This document shows positions 7,295 to 15,091 of a DNA stretch of 64,000 bases, piece by piece. The position numbers were made by a program, and so were the translations under genes. The notes under the pieces are model-generated. The model did not search any database. It was not told the DNA's origin and was given only the letters and a program-made list of their open reading frames with translations. The DNA is from Hymenobacter aquaticus. Lineage in GTDB: Bacteria; Bacteroidota; Bacteroidia; Cytophagales; Hymenobacteraceae. The first letter of the stretch is position 1. Each line of letters starts with the position of its first letter. The stretch covers positions 620,001 through 684,000 of the forward strand of contig NZ_SRLC01000002.1 of the NCBI RefSeq assembly GCF_004765605.1, written 5' to 3'.

Positions 7295-8531
7295 CTACCT
7301 CAAAATTGCCTGGAAGGTGCTGTTGCGCCGCAAGTTCTTCACCTTCATCAGCCTGTTCGGCATCAGCTTCACGCTGATGGTGCTGCTGGTGGTAGTGGCC
7401 ATGTTCGACCATACCGTGGGCGCCCACGCCCCCGAGACGCGCCTGGACCGGATGCTGTTCGTCAACTTCATGCGGATCAAGTTCAAGGACAACGGCAACC
7501 AGAACTCGCCGCCCAGCTACTACGTGCTCGACCGGTATGTGCGCAAGCTCAAAACCCCGGAGCAGGTGGCCATCTACTCCAACTTCCACTCGACGCCCAG
7601 CTACGTGGGCAACAGCCGCATCGACCTCGACCTGAAGTACACCGACGAGGCGTTCTGGCAGGTGCTGGACTTCACCTTCCGGGACGGGAAGCCCTTTTCG
7701 GCCGCCGACGTGAAGGCCGCCGCCCACGTGGCCGTCATCAACCGCACCACGGCCCGCAAGTATTTCGGCACCGAGCGGGGCGTGGTGGGTAAGATCATCG
7801 AGGTAAACCAAACCAACTTCCGCGTGCTGGGCGTGGTCGACGACGTGCCGGCCATGCGCATCAGCTCCTACGCCGACGTGTGGGTGCCCATCACCATCCA
7901 CCCCAGCGACCTGAACCGGGTGAGCCTCACCGGCGACTTCTCGGCCATTATCCTGGCCCGCTCGGCTGGCGACCTCAAGGCCGTGCAGGCCGAGTTCGAC
8001 CAGATGGCCAAGCAGATTCCGCTGACCGACCCCAGGACCATGCTCTACCTGGACCTGCACGCCGACTCGCTGTTGGGCTCCTTCTCGCGGCAGATCATGA
8101 GTCCGCTGACCGAGCACAGCTCCGACGGCCTGAACATTCTCTACGCCATCCTGGCCGGCCTGGCCCTGCTCTTTATGCTGCTGCCGGCCCTGAACCTGGT
8201 CAACATCAACGTGAGCCGCATCATGGAGCGCTCCTCCGAAATCGGGGTGCGCAAGGCCTTCGGGGCCACCGGCGGCACCCTGATTGGGCAGTTCCTGGTC
8301 GAAAACATCTTTCTGACCACCATTGGGGGCCTGCTGGGGTTGCTGATGGCCTACGTGGCCCTGCAGCTCATCGGCGGCTCGCAGCTGCTGGCCTACGCCC
8401 ACTTCGAGCTGAACTGGCGCATTTTCAGCTGGGCCCTGCTCGTGACGCTGTTCTTCGGCGTGCTCTCCGGGGTGTACCCGGCCTTCAAAATGTCGCGCCT
8501 CCAGCCAGTGCAGGCCCTGAAGGGAAAGTGA
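7284..8531 (+). CDS. ABC transporter permease, FtsX/MacB-like (first)
   Basis: Inner-membrane permease of 415 aa with the MacB/FtsX topology. TM1 is at ~19-41, followed by a large periplasmic core domain (~45-280) and TM2-4 at ~285-307, 333-360 and 379-401. The conserved cytoplasmic segment RSSEIGVRKAFGATGG couples to the ATPase. The ATG at 7284 overlaps the sigma factor stop; an in-frame ATG at 7167 lies inside the sigma gene and is rejected because MLLSYLKIAWKVLLRRKFF is the family N-terminus. Its stop lies in a CTCACC-type repeat. It probably pairs with the second permease as a heterodimer. Confidence 0.92.
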   Translation: MLLSYLKIAWKVLLRRKFFTFISLFGISFTLMVLLVVVAMFDHTVGAHAPETRLDRMLFVNFMRIKFKDNGNQNSPPSYYVLDRYVRKLKTPEQVAIYSNFHSTPSYVGNSRIDLDLKYTDEAFWQVLDFTFRDGKPFSAADVKAAAHVAVINRTTARKYFGTERGVVGKIIEVNQTNFRVLGVVDDVPAMRISSYADVWVPITIHPSDLNRVSLTGDFSAIILARSAGDLKAVQAEFDQMAKQIPLTDPRTMLYLDLHADSLLGSFSRQIMSPLTEHSSDGLNILYAILAGLALLFMLLPALNLVNINVSRIMERSSEIGVRKAFGATGGTLIGQFLVENIFLTTIGGLLGLLMAYVALQLIGGSQLLAYAHFELNWRIFSWALLVTLFFGVLSGVYPAFKMSRLQPVQALKGK

Positions 8532-8692
8532 GGTGTGAAATGGTGAGATGGTGAGTTGTCGTTCAAGCTGCGCCAACTGCGCAACACGCTCCGGCAGAGC
8601 ATCAACTCACCATCTCACTACTCACAAACTCACCATTTCACCCCGCCACCAGAACATCAAACTCACCATTTCACCACTTCACCATTTCACCG
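8528..8692. repeat. CTCACCAT-type inverted repeat filling the gap between the permeases
   Basis: Arm one (8528-8558) starts at the first permease stop. GTGAGATGGTGAGTTG at 8543-8558 is the exact reverse complement of 8603-8618. Further CTCACCATTTCAC units continue to 8692, directly against the ATG of the next permease at 8693. The whole 161-bp gap is repeat plus a 44-nt loop. It is the same motif family as 4915-5130. Confidence 0.75.
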
Positions 8693-9889
8693 ATGGTTCG
8701 TCACCTGTTTATTCTGATCTGGAACCGTAAGCGGTCCAACTTTTTGCTCATGGCCGAAATTCTGCTGTCGTTTTTCGTGCTGTTCGTCGTGAGCGTGCTG
8801 CTGGTGAATTACTACTACAACTACCGCCAGCCCATGGGCTTCCACTCCGACAACGTGTGGGAGTTCGGCATCAATGCCGGGCAGGACACGGTGGCGCGGC
8901 GCGAAAAGATGCGGCTGGTGGTGCAGGAGCTGCAGGCCACGCCGGGCGTGGTGGCCGTCACGGGCACCGGCGACAACACGCCCTTCTCCTTCAGCACCAT
9001 GAACACCGACGAGTACCGCTACCACGGCCGGCAGATCGGCTACATCGACCGCTACGACGCCGACGATGAGGCGGTGAAGGTGCTGGGCCTGAACGTGGTG
9101 GCCGGCCGCTGGTTCGACCGCCGCGACGATGCCGCCGGCCGCCGCTTCCCGGTGCTGATCAACCAGGCCTTTGCCCAGCAGATGTTCGGCGACGAGGCCC
9201 CCGTGGGCAAGGTGCTCACCAACGAGAAGAAGAGCGAGGAGTGGCACGTGGTGGGCGTGGTGGACGCCTACCGCTCCGCCAGCGACTTTGCCGCCAACGA
9301 ACCGGCCATCTTTCACCGCAAAACCCTGGATGATACTTCGCGCTACGTGCAGCAAGAAGTCCCGATTCTGCTGGTGCGGGTGCAGCCCGGCAGCGGGGCC
9401 GTGCTGGAGCAGCAGCTGGTGCGCAAAATCAAGAACGTGACCAAGGGTTGGAGCGCCAACGTGAATACGCTGGCGGAAAACCGCCGCGACAAGCTCAAGT
9501 TCATCATGACGCCGCTGGCCGCGCTGGGGCTGGTGGGCCTGTTCCTGATTATCAACGTGGCCCTGGGCTTGTTCGGGGTGCTGTGGTACAACATCAACCA
9601 GCGCAAGGCCGAAATCGGGCTGCGCCGGGCCCTGGGCGCCACCGGCAACGGTATCAGCAAGCAGTTTCTGGGCGAAATGCTGGTCGTGACGACGCTGGGC
9701 GTGCTGGGCGGGCTGGCGTTGGCGGTGCAGTTTCCGCTGCTGGGCGTGTTCGGGGTGGCCTCCGGGGTGTACGTGCAGGCCATGCTGCTGGCCACCGTCC
9801 TGATTTTCGTGCTGACCGCCATCTGCGCCCTGCAACCCAGCCGCATTGCCGCCGGCATTCAGCCCGCCGTGTCGTTGCGGGAGGAGTAG
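8693..9889 (+). CDS. ABC transporter permease, FtsX/MacB-like (second)
   Basis: A 398-aa permease paralogous to the one at 7284. TM1 is at ~16-39, with a periplasmic domain ~45-270 and TM2-4 at ~272-297, 326-352 and 364-383. The conserved NQRKAEIGLRRALGATG coupling segment is present. The ATG at 8693 abuts the CTCACC repeat. Two non-identical permeases plus one ATPase suggest a heteromeric MacB-like complex. Three 36-bp palindromes follow it before the response regulator gene. Confidence 0.92.
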   Translation: MVRHLFILIWNRKRSNFLLMAEILLSFFVLFVVSVLLVNYYYNYRQPMGFHSDNVWEFGINAGQDTVARREKMRLVVQELQATPGVVAVTGTGDNTPFSFSTMNTDEYRYHGRQIGYIDRYDADDEAVKVLGLNVVAGRWFDRRDDAAGRRFPVLINQAFAQQMFGDEAPVGKVLTNEKKSEEWHVVGVVDAYRSASDFAANEPAIFHRKTLDDTSRYVQQEVPILLVRVQPGSGAVLEQQLVRKIKNVTKGWSANVNTLAENRRDKLKFIMTPLAALGLVGLFLIINVALGLFGVLWYNINQRKAEIGLRRALGATGNGISKQFLGEMLVVTTLGVLGGLALAVQFPLLGVFGVASGVYVQAMLLATVLIFVLTAICALQPSRIAAGIQPAVSLREE

Positions 9890-9902
9890 GGGGGCGGGCG
9901 TT

Positions 9903-10048
9903 GGTTGTTAAAAAAATAAAAAAAGTTTTTTAACAACCGGCACCTGGCCTGCTGCCTGGTTGTGAAAAAAATAAAAAAAATTTCTTTACAACCCGAGCTA
10001 GCTCTATTACCTGGGTGTAAACAAAATTTTTTCTTCTGGTTTACACCC
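9903..10048. repeat. Three 36-bp AT-rich palindromes at exact 55-bp period (locus 1)
   Basis: Palindromes at 9903-9938, 9958-9993 and 10013-10048 are each exactly 36 bp, and start-to-start distances are 55 and 55 bp. The first two begin GGTTGT and end ACAACC around A/T-only centres; the third begins GGGTGT and ends ACACCC. The first is a perfect 13-bp stem GGTTGTTAAAAAA/TTTTTTAACAACC. The 19-bp linkers (9939-9957, 9994-10012) are GC-richer and unrelated to each other. The same design recurs at 49024-49114. The 245-bp gap from 9890 to 10134 holds no gene. Confidence 0.8.
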
Positions 10049-10134
10049 GGTTTGCTGCCTAGTCGGCCCCGGAGCCGGCTTTATCCGCTGCGGCGTTCTT
10101 TTCTATTGATCTTTTCCGTCCTTCGCGGCTACCT

Positions 10135-11514
10135 ATGATTCTTGTCGTCGATGATGATTTGGCCGTCCGCACTTCGCTGGGGCTGCTGCTCAAACAGGCC
10201 GGCTACCCGGCCAAAGGCGTTGCCACGCCCGAGGAAGCCTTGCAGGTGGTGCAGGCCACGCCCCCGGCCCTGGTGCTGATGGACATGAACTACTCCCTCG
10301 ACACCTCCGGCCACGACGGGCTGCAGCTGCTGGCCCAGGTGAAGCAGGTGGCCCCGCAGGTGCCCGTGATTCTGATTACGGGCTGGGGCTCCATCACGCT
10401 GGCCGTGGAAGGCATCAAGGCCGGGGCCGCCGAGTTCGTGACCAAGCCTTGGAACAACGACTCCCTGCTCCAGACCATCCGCACCATCCTGAGCCTACAG
10501 GAGCGTCCCGCCGCCGGCTCCACCCTCAGCCGCCGCGACCTGGACCGGCAGTTCAACTTCCGCAACATCGTGGGGGCCGATGCCCAGCTGCTGCACGTGC
10601 TGCGCAACGTGGGCCAGGTGGCCGCCACCGACGCTTCCGTGCTGATTGAAGGGGAGAGCGGCACGGGCAAGGAGCTCATTGCCGAGGCCATCCACCAGAA
10701 CAGCCACCGCCGCGACAAACCCTTCGTGAAAGTGAACCTGGGCGGTATTTCGGCTTCCCTGTTCGAGAGTGAGATGTTCGGGCACCGCCGCGGGGCCTTC
10801 ACCGACGCCAAAACCGACCGGGTGGGCCGCTTCGAGTTGGCCAACAAAGGCACCATTTTCCTCGACGAAATCGGGGAGCTGGACCTGGGCAGCCAGGTGA
10901 AGCTGCTGCGCGTGCTGCAAGACCGTACCTACGAGGTGCTCGGCGACAGCCGGGCCCGCAGCCTCGACATTCGGGTGATTTGCGCCACCAACCGCAACCT
11001 GGCCGAGATGGTGCGCGAAGGCCGGTTCCGCGAAGACCTCTACTACCGCATCAACCTGATAACCGTGCGCCTGCCCGCCCTGCGCGAGCGGCCCGACGAC
11101 ATTCCGCTGCTGGTAAATCACTTCGTGCAGAACCTGCGCACTACTTACAACCGCCCTTCGCTGAAAGTGGGGACCCGGGCCCTGCACTGGCTGCGCGAGC
11201 TGCCGCTGTCGGGCAACATCCGGGAGCTGAAAAACCTGGTGGAGCGCGCCGTGCTGGTGTCGGGCAAAGACGAGCTGAGCCCCGAGGACTTCCAGGCCCA
11301 GTTCACCAAAGTGCCCGCCAAGGCCGCGCCCGGCGAGCTGCCGCCCGTGGGCTCGATGACCCTGGAGGAAGTGGAAGTGCAGATGATCCGCAAGTCGATG
11401 GAGTTCTACGCCGGCAACGTGAGCCGGGTAGCCAAAGCCCTGGGCCTAAGCCGCGGTGCGCTATACAGAAGGCTGGAGAAGTACGACATTCCGTTTGACG
11501 CGGCCCAAAGCTAG
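10135..11514 (+). CDS. Sigma-54-dependent response regulator, NtrC family
   Basis: Transcriptional activator (459 aa) with three domains. A receiver covers ~1-120, with acidic pocket DDD at 6-8 and phospho-acceptor D50 in VLMDMN. The AAA+ sigma-54 interaction domain covers ~145-375, with Walker A GESGTGKE near 173. The sigma-54 contact loop reads GAFTDA instead of the textbook GAFTGA. A Fis-type HTH lies at the C-terminus (~420-455, VAKALGLSRGALYRRLEKY). It sits directly after the exporter and is paired, across an inserted DUF559 gene, with the kinase at 12110. It is the natural candidate to bind the palindromes at 2039 and 5686. Its last codons lie inside the left inverted repeat of the inserted element. 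Confidence 0.95.
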   Translation: MILVVDDDLAVRTSLGLLLKQAGYPAKGVATPEEALQVVQATPPALVLMDMNYSLDTSGHDGLQLLAQVKQVAPQVPVILITGWGSITLAVEGIKAGAAEFVTKPWNNDSLLQTIRTILSLQERPAAGSTLSRRDLDRQFNFRNIVGADAQLLHVLRNVGQVAATDASVLIEGESGTGKELIAEAIHQNSHRRDKPFVKVNLGGISASLFESEMFGHRRGAFTDAKTDRVGRFELANKGTIFLDEIGELDLGSQVKLLRVLQDRTYEVLGDSRARSLDIRVICATNRNLAEMVREGRFREDLYYRINLITVRLPALRERPDDIPLLVNHFVQNLRTTYNRPSLKVGTRALHWLRELPLSGNIRELKNLVERAVLVSGKDELSPEDFQAQFTKVPAKAAPGELPPVGSMTLEEVEVQMIRKSMEFYAGNVSRVAKALGLSRGALYRRLEKYDIPFDAAQS

Positions 11515-12095
11515 AGCTAAGGCTAGAAAGCTAGTTCCCCTCCTCAGATGAGGAGGGGCTAGGGGTGGTTGAAACGCCAGAACAACCCCCAGCACCAAAC
11601 GCCGCTTCAATTCCGGCCAATACTCCATCCAACTGCTCCAGTACCAGCCTATTCTCGAACCGCAGTACCCGCAGGCCCAAACCCGCCAGATAAGCTGTCC
11701 GTTCCACATCGTGGGCCTCGCCAGTTACCGTGAAGTGTCCCGCACCATCCAGCTCCACTATCAGCTTTTCGGCCGGGCAGTAGAAGTCCACGATGTAAGC
11801 GCCAATGCCATGCTGGCGGCGAAACTTGCGGCCAGCCAGCTTGCTGCTTTGTAGCGCCCTCCATAAAGTAGCTTCGGCCTCGGTAAGATGATTTCGAAGC
11901 TCACGGCGCGTAGCTTTCTGATGGGTAAGATTATGAATATGTTCGGTGTCGGGCATAATAAATAGTTTTAGGTAGCTCAATATAAACAACGCTCCGGTCA
12001 ACCACCCCTAGCCCCTCCTTGCTTGATGCGCAACATCATCTGAGGAGGGGAACTAGCTTTGTAGCTTCTCCTAGCTTTCTAGCCTTTAGCTTTGG
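11505..12095. mobile_element. Putative DUF559-carrying element with long inverted repeats
   Basis: A ~590-bp unit bounded by imperfect inverted repeats: left 11505-11571, right 11998-12095. Both contain CCAAAGCTA, GGCTAGAAAGCTAG, CTAGTTCCCCTCCTCAGATG and GGAGGGGCTAGGGGTGGTTGA blocks; the right arm carries two extra short segments. The left arm contains a perfect hairpin CCCCTCCTCA-GA-TGAGGAGGGG. The single gene inside, on the opposite strand, encodes a DUF559 nuclease-like protein. It separates a response regulator from its kinase, genes usually adjacent, so insertion is plausible. No transposase is present; mobility is an inference. Confidence 0.55.
11531..11956 (-). CDS. DUF559 family protein (Vsr/restriction-endonuclease-like fold)
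   Basis: A 141-aa protein. The start at 11956 (MPDTEHIHNLTHQKATRREL) is preferred over an upstream ATG at 12001, which would lie in the right repeat. The DUF559 hallmarks are present: helical LTEAEATLWRALQSSKLAG, then FRRQHGIGAYIVDFYCPAEKLIVELDG with catalytic-type D and E-L-D residues of the PD-(D/E)XK nuclease fold, then RTAYLAGLGLRVLRFEN. The cellular role of the family is not established. Oddly, the last residues (TTPSPSSSEEGN) are encoded by the left inverted repeat itself, so protein terminus and DNA repeat are the same sequence. It is antisense to both flanking two-component genes. Confidence 0.85.
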   Translation of the reverse strand: MPDTEHIHNLTHQKATRRELRNHLTEAEATLWRALQSSKLAGRKFRRQHGIGAYIVDFYCPAEKLIVELDGAGHFTVTGEAHDVERTAYLAGLGLRVLRFENRLVLEQLDGVLAGIEAAFGAGGCSGVSTTPSPSSSEEGN

Positions 12096-12109
12096 CCTAA
12101 TCCTTACCC

Positions 12110-13423
12110 ATGACCCTGCGCGTCAAGTTTTTGCTCTTTGTCGTCATTATTCACGGGGTCCTGATTGCGCTGGCCGCCCAGGTGATGCGCACCAACGCGC
12201 CGCTGTTCGTGGCCACGGAAGTCATGCTGCTCGGGTCCATTGTGCTCACCGTGCAGCTCTACCGGGGCTTCGTGCGGCCGTTTCAGCTGATTGCGGCCGG
12301 CACCGAGGCCATTCGGGCCAAAGACTTTTCCATGAAGTTCGTGCCCGTCGGCCAGCGCGAAATGGACCAGCTCATCGACGTGTATAACCACATGATTGAC
12401 GAGCTGCGGCAGGAGCGCGTCACGCAGCACGAGAAAAGCTACCTGCTGGAGCACCTGATTCAGGCCTCACCGGCCGGCATCCTGCTGCTCGATTTCGACG
12501 GGCGCATTGAGGCCGCCAACCCCGCCGCCGAGCGGTGCCTGCTCTTGCCCCTGGCCGGGCTGCTGCGCCAGCTGCCCAGTGAGCTGCCCGGCGGCTGGGG
12601 CCCGGCCCTGAGCACGCTGCGGGCCGGGCAGCCCCAGGTGGTGCAGCTCTCGGGCATCCGGACCTACCGCGCCCACTGCTCCCACTTCCTCGACCGGGGC
12701 TTCACCCGCAACTTCATCGTGCTGGAAGAGCTGACCCAAGACCTGATCCGGCAAGAAAAGCAGGCCTACGAGAAGCTGATCCGGATGATGTCGCACGAAA
12801 TCAACAACTCCATCGGGGCCATCAACTCCATCCTGCAAAGCTTCAGCTACTACACCCCGCAGCTGCGCCCCGATGACCAGCCCGACTTCACGGAGGCCCT
12901 GGAGGTGTCCATCAACCGCAATACCCACCTGGCCAACTTCATTGCCAACTTTGCCAACCTGGTGCGCCTGCCCGCGCCCACGCGCCGCCCCTGCGACGTG
13001 CACGACTTGCTGCGCTCCATTCACCGCCTGATGCTGGTGCCCAGCGAAAAGCGCCGTATTGCCTGGCACTGGGCGCTGGCCCCCGCCCCGCTCTGGGTGG
13101 AACTCGACTGCCAGCAGATCGAACAGGCCGTGCTCAACATCGTCAAGAATGCCCTAGAAGCCATTGGCGCAGACGGCAACCTGACGATTCATACCAGCCT
13201 GCAGCCGCCCATGCTGCGCATCGAAGACGACGGGGCCGGCATTGCGCCCGAGGTGCAGCGGCGGCTGTTCACTCCGTTTTTCAGCACCAAGCGCGACGGG
13301 CAGGGCATCGGCCTCACCATGATCCGCGACATCCTGCTCCAGCACGACTTCACCTTCAGCCTCGAAACCACCCCGGCCGGTACCACGGCCTTCACCATCT
13401 GGTTTGCGGCGGCCAAGGCCTAG
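12110..13423 (+). CDS. NtrY-like sensor histidine kinase
   Basis: Membrane sensor kinase (437 aa), the likely partner of the NtrC-family regulator at 10135. Two N-terminal TM segments (~5-24, 33-52) with almost no periplasmic loop suggest it senses within the membrane or cytoplasm. A HAMP linker (~54-105) and a PAS-like domain (~115-215, LLLDFDGRIEAANPAAERCL) follow. The phospho-acceptor is in MMSHEINNS (H229). The HATPase has an N box around QIEQAVLNIVKNALEAIG, G1 EDDGAGI and G2 GQGIGLTMIRDIL. The E-I-N-N after the His is typical of NtrY-type kinases. The start codon is 14 bp after the right repeat of the DUF559 element. Confidence 0.93.
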   Translation: MTLRVKFLLFVVIIHGVLIALAAQVMRTNAPLFVATEVMLLGSIVLTVQLYRGFVRPFQLIAAGTEAIRAKDFSMKFVPVGQREMDQLIDVYNHMIDELRQERVTQHEKSYLLEHLIQASPAGILLLDFDGRIEAANPAAERCLLLPLAGLLRQLPSELPGGWGPALSTLRAGQPQVVQLSGIRTYRAHCSHFLDRGFTRNFIVLEELTQDLIRQEKQAYEKLIRMMSHEINNSIGAINSILQSFSYYTPQLRPDDQPDFTEALEVSINRNTHLANFIANFANLVRLPAPTRRPCDVHDLLRSIHRLMLVPSEKRRIAWHWALAPAPLWVELDCQQIEQAVLNIVKNALEAIGADGNLTIHTSLQPPMLRIEDDGAGIAPEVQRRLFTPFFSTKRDGQGIGLTMIRDILLQHDFTFSLETTPAGTTAFTIWFAAAKA

Positions 13424-13438
13424 CGGCGCACGGCGGGC

Positions 13439-13639
13439 TTAGTCTGCGGCTTCGAGGGCGAAGAGCTGCTCGACGGGTTTGCCGAATACGGCGGCCAGCT
13501 TCAGGGCCAGCACCGTGGAGGGCACGTACTTGCCGGCTTCCAGGGCGTTAATCGTCTGCCGGCTTACGCCGATGCGCTGGGCCAGCTCTTCCTGGGTCAG
13601 GCGGAGCACGGCCCGTTCTACGCGGATGTTATTCTGCAT
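13439..13639 (-). CDS. XRE-family HTH transcriptional regulator (small, YozG-like)
   Basis: A 66-aa single-domain DNA-binding protein with an HTH at ~12-35 (LTQEELAQRIGVSRQTINAL) followed by EAGKYVPSTVLALKLAAVFGKPVEQLF. This compact form is usually paired with a small membrane protein. Here its start overlaps the 3' end of the membrane gene at 13629-14099 by 11 bp, so the two are translationally coupled. Probable operator copies lie upstream of that operon at 14133-14173, suggesting autoregulation. Confidence 0.9.
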   Translation of the reverse strand: MQNNIRVERAVLRLTQEELAQRIGVSRQTINALEAGKYVPSTVLALKLAAVFGKPVEQLFALEAAD

Positions 13640-14099
13640 GCATAGCCGCTTTAGCGCCGCGAAACAGGACCACGTGAAACCGCACCAGAAACAGCAGCAG
13701 CGGCGTGAACATGGCGTAGGTCATGACCTCGAAAAAAGGCATGCCGCTGACCAGCAGGAAGGCCAGCACGAGCAACGCGTAGTAGGCGTACATGGCCCAC
13801 AGCAACGATTCGAGCCGGAGCTGCGCAATGTATTCGTCTTCGTGCTTTTCGCGGGAGCAGGCTGCCAGCAGGCCGCCGCCAATGAGCACAATGGCATACA
13901 GGTCGTGGTTGGCGCGCACCTGCCGCCCGTTCACCAGATCTGGCAGGTCGGCGCTGCCGATGGGCGAGGGCAGCCACGCCAGCAAATGGGGCAGGTGCAG
14001 CAGGTTGTACCATTCCAGCAAACCCAGTACCAGGGCCACTGCGGCCAGGCCCAGGCCCAGCAGCTTGTAGCGGTGCGGAAATAAATAGCGTGTCGGCAT
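13629..14099 (-). CDS. Four-TM membrane protein co-encoded with XRE regulator
   Basis: A 156-aa integral membrane protein with predicted helices at ~12-30 (LLGLGLAAVALVLGLLEW), ~65-80 (LYAIVLIGGGLLAA), ~98-117 (LLWAMYAYYALLVLAFLLV) and ~122-145 (FFEVMTYAMFTPLLLFLVRF). No catalytic motif is visible. The pairing of a small multi-TM protein with a YozG-like XRE regulator in one overlapping operon is common in bacteria, but the function is unknown. The promoter region upstream is strikingly AT-rich and carries two 20-bp repeats. Confidence 0.85.
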   Translation of the reverse strand: MPTRYLFPHRYKLLGLGLAAVALVLGLLEWYNLLHLPHLLAWLPSPIGSADLPDLVNGRQVRANHDLYAIVLIGGGLLAACSREKHEDEYIAQLRLESLLWAMYAYYALLVLAFLLVSGMPFFEVMTYAMFTPLLLFLVRFHVVLFRGAKAAMHAE

Positions 14100-14132
14100 A
14101 CCAACAGAATGAGGCGGTGAAGTATGCTCTAA

Positions 14133-14173
14133 ATGTATAGTTTATTTTACTTAATGTAAAGTTTAATTTACAT
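14133..14173. promoter_or_regulatory. Tandem operator candidate for the XRE/membrane operon
   Basis: Two 20-bp copies, ATGTATAGTTTATTTTACTT (14133-14152) and ATGTAAAGTTTAATTTACAT (14154-14173), are 21 bp apart start to start, two helical turns. The second has an inverted repeat ATGTAAA/TTTACAT. They lie 34-74 bp upstream of the membrane protein ATG (14099, minus strand) in an AT-rich island. The 273-bp gap 14100-14372 contains no gene. Confidence 0.55.
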
Positions 14174-14372
14174 AAAAATATATTTTTCGCCCAGATTCCA
14201 CGGAACTCCGGCAGCACCCAAGCCGGCCGGCAACAGCAAGCCACCCACCAAGCCGCTCTACCCGGAACGGCTTTTGGTGCAATCGGAACCATCCAAAAAA
14301 TGCCGGTGAACCGTAGAAGCTGAGCCGGGAGAATTACGCACCTTTGGCTCCCGACTCCCGCTTCCCGTCTGT

Positions 14373-15047
14373 ATGCCGACTGCCGTTTTTCGACTTATTC
14401 ACCGCACGGGCCAGCTGCCGGCGGGGCCCCGGCTGCTGCTGGCCCTGGCCCTGGGCCTGCTGACCTGGGCGGGGCTGGCCACGCTGCCACCCGCCGCCCG
14501 CATCGTAGCCGCCTGGGACGCCTTCGGCTTGTCGTCATTGCTGCTGATCTGGGCGGCCATTACCACGGCCGACGCGGCCCACATTCGCCAGACGGCCCGG
14601 CGGGAAGATGCCAGCCGCACCTTGTCGTTCGTGTTTGTGCTGGTAGCGGCGCTGGGTAGCCTGCTGGCGGTGCTACTGCTGCTCAGCTCGGTGCACGAGC
14701 TCAGCCGCTCCGAGCGGCACCTGCACGTGTGGCTGGCCACGGCCGCCGTGGCGCTGGCCTGGCTGCTGGTGCACACGGTGTTCACGCTCCGCTACGCCCA
14801 CCTCTACTACGATGCCACCACCGCGGGCCGCCCCGGCGGCCTGGAGTTTCCCGGCGGCGAGCAGCAGCCCGATTACCTCGACTTTGCCTACTTCTCCTTC
14901 GTGGTCGGCATGACGGCCCAGACCGCCGACGTGAGCATCAGCGGGCGGCAGCTGCGGCGGCTGGCGCTGCTGCACGGTATCGTGTCGTTCGGTTTCAATA
15001 CGGCGGTGGTGGCCCTGAGCATCAGCGGGCTGGCCGGGGTGCTCTGA
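14373..15047 (+). CDS. DUF1345 integral membrane protein
   Basis: A 224-aa inner-membrane protein with five or so hydrophobic helices: LLLALALGLLTWAGLATL, AFGLSSLLLIWAAI, FVFVLVAALGSLLAVLLLL, LATAAVALAWLLVHTVFTL and a C-terminal helix. The C-terminal motifs YAHLYYD and DYLDFAYFSFVVGMTAQTADV are diagnostic of DUF1345. That family is of unknown function and often predicted to be a channel or transporter. It is monocistronic, convergent with the LuxR-type regulator at 15092. Confidence 0.88.
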   Translation: MPTAVFRLIHRTGQLPAGPRLLLALALGLLTWAGLATLPPAARIVAAWDAFGLSSLLLIWAAITTADAAHIRQTARREDASRTLSFVFVLVAALGSLLAVLLLLSSVHELSRSERHLHVWLATAAVALAWLLVHTVFTLRYAHLYYDATTAGRPGGLEFPGGEQQPDYLDFAYFSFVVGMTAQTADVSISGRQLRRLALLHGIVSFGFNTAVVALSISGLAGVL

Positions 15048-15091
15048 GTGCCGCCTCGGCACAGAATGGGGCGCGGGCCCAGACCCCGATT

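Noticed and set aside
9903..10048. CRISPR array (36-bp repeats beginning GGTTGT and ending ACAACC)
   Set aside because: Spacers are only 19 bp, repeats are near-perfect A/T palindromes that vary between copies, only three units exist, and no cas gene is in the window.
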